Of a stretch of DNA of 6,532 nt, positions 6,397 to 6,532 are shown one piece after another (the first letter of the stretch is position 1; each line of letters starts with the position of its first letter). The DNA is from an uncultured Megasphaera sp. (GTDB lineage: Bacteria; Bacillota; Negativicutes; Veillonellales; Megasphaeraceae): NCBI GenBank assembly GCA_902464195.1, contig CABQJB010000116.1:1-6532 (forward strand), read 5' to 3'. The notes under the pieces are model-generated. The model searched no databases and was not told the DNA's origin. It saw only the letters and a list, made by a program, of their open reading frames with translations. Made by a program: the position numbers and the translations under genes.

Positions 6397-6425
6397 AGTA
6401 TAGCCTAGGCCATAGGCCGGCGCAA
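6397..6425 (-). promoter_or_regulatory. mtlR promoter
   Basis: A minus-strand TATACT -10 (6397-6402) lies 17 bp from TTGCGC (6420-6425), with a predicted start near 6390 and a leader of about 41 nt. The -10 sequence, spacing and TTGC start of the -35 equal those of mtlA. The spacer holds the palindrome GCCTAGGC (6403-6410) and a repeated TAGGCC. Confidence 0.6.
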
Positions 6426-6464
6426 TTCAAAGTATTTTAATTTTGTCATCATCGCAGATGACAG
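6422..6464 (-). promoter_or_regulatory. Candidate MtlR operator upstream of mtlR
   Basis: The second copy of the 43-bp block. Its core TGTCATCATCGCAGATGACA (6444-6463) is a perfect 7-bp inverted repeat with a 6-bp centre. It again begins 18 nt beyond the -35, at about -54 to -73 from the predicted start. It suggests that MtlR activates its own gene. Confidence 0.6.
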
Positions 6465-6532
6465 CATTTTGATAATGGGGTATGTCAAGAATTTTGTGTA
6501 AATTTCTTAGAAATCTTTGTCATATTTTTCCA
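6465..6532. other. AT-rich right edge without a recognised gene
   Basis: No coding region is supported. It contains the 13-bp palindrome with arms ATTTCT/AGAAAT (6502-6514) and a further TTTGTCA (6516-6522) that resembles the operator half-site but has no partner before the window ends. Confidence 0.4.

Overview
This window is a mannitol-type PTS locus from a Bacillota bacterium. It has strong AGGAGG-type ribosome-binding sites, roughly balanced GC, a BglG/MtlR-type PRD regulator and separate IICB and IIA proteins. A Negativicutes-like host (Megasphaera/Selenomonas group) is my best guess. That is an impression from protein style and composition, not a demonstrated placement.

Layout, right to left, with most genes on the minus strand. 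mtlR (4250-6349) encodes a full-length PTS-controlled activator. A divergent/convergent plus-strand gene (3479-4255) encodes a LytTR-family response regulator and sits between mtlR and its presumed target operon. Then follows the operon mtlA (IICB, 1810-3219), mtlF (IIA, 1362-1796) and a zinc-type alcohol dehydrogenase resembling L-sorbose-1-phosphate reductase SorE (44-1309). No ordinary MtlD (mannitol-1-phosphate 5-dehydrogenase) is seen; the SorE-like enzyme occupies that slot. The inferred pathway is: MtlA/MtlF import and phosphorylate a hexitol, the dehydrogenase oxidises the hexitol phosphate to a ketose phosphate, and MtlR senses PTS phosphorylation state and switches the operon on.

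Regulatory DNA is unusually readable. The mtlA and mtlR promoters share one module in exact register (all elements offset by 3084 bp): a TATACT -10, a weak TTGC-type -35 17 bp away, and a 43-bp block matching at 34 positions that contains a TGTC...GATGACA inverted repeat. This looks like a shared MtlR operator and implies autoregulation. The LytTR gene has its own extended -10 promoter. The two convergent genes overlap by 6 bp, and each appears to end at an intrinsic terminator buried inside the other's coding sequence: 4286-4314 for the LytTR gene and 3850-3883 for mtlR. This would give about 465 bp of complementary transcript.

The most unusual protein is the LytTR regulator. Its receiver domain has Thr56 where the phosphoacceptor Asp should be and His10 in place of one acidic-pocket residue, yet it keeps the switch Thr and Lys. 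No histidine kinase is in the window.
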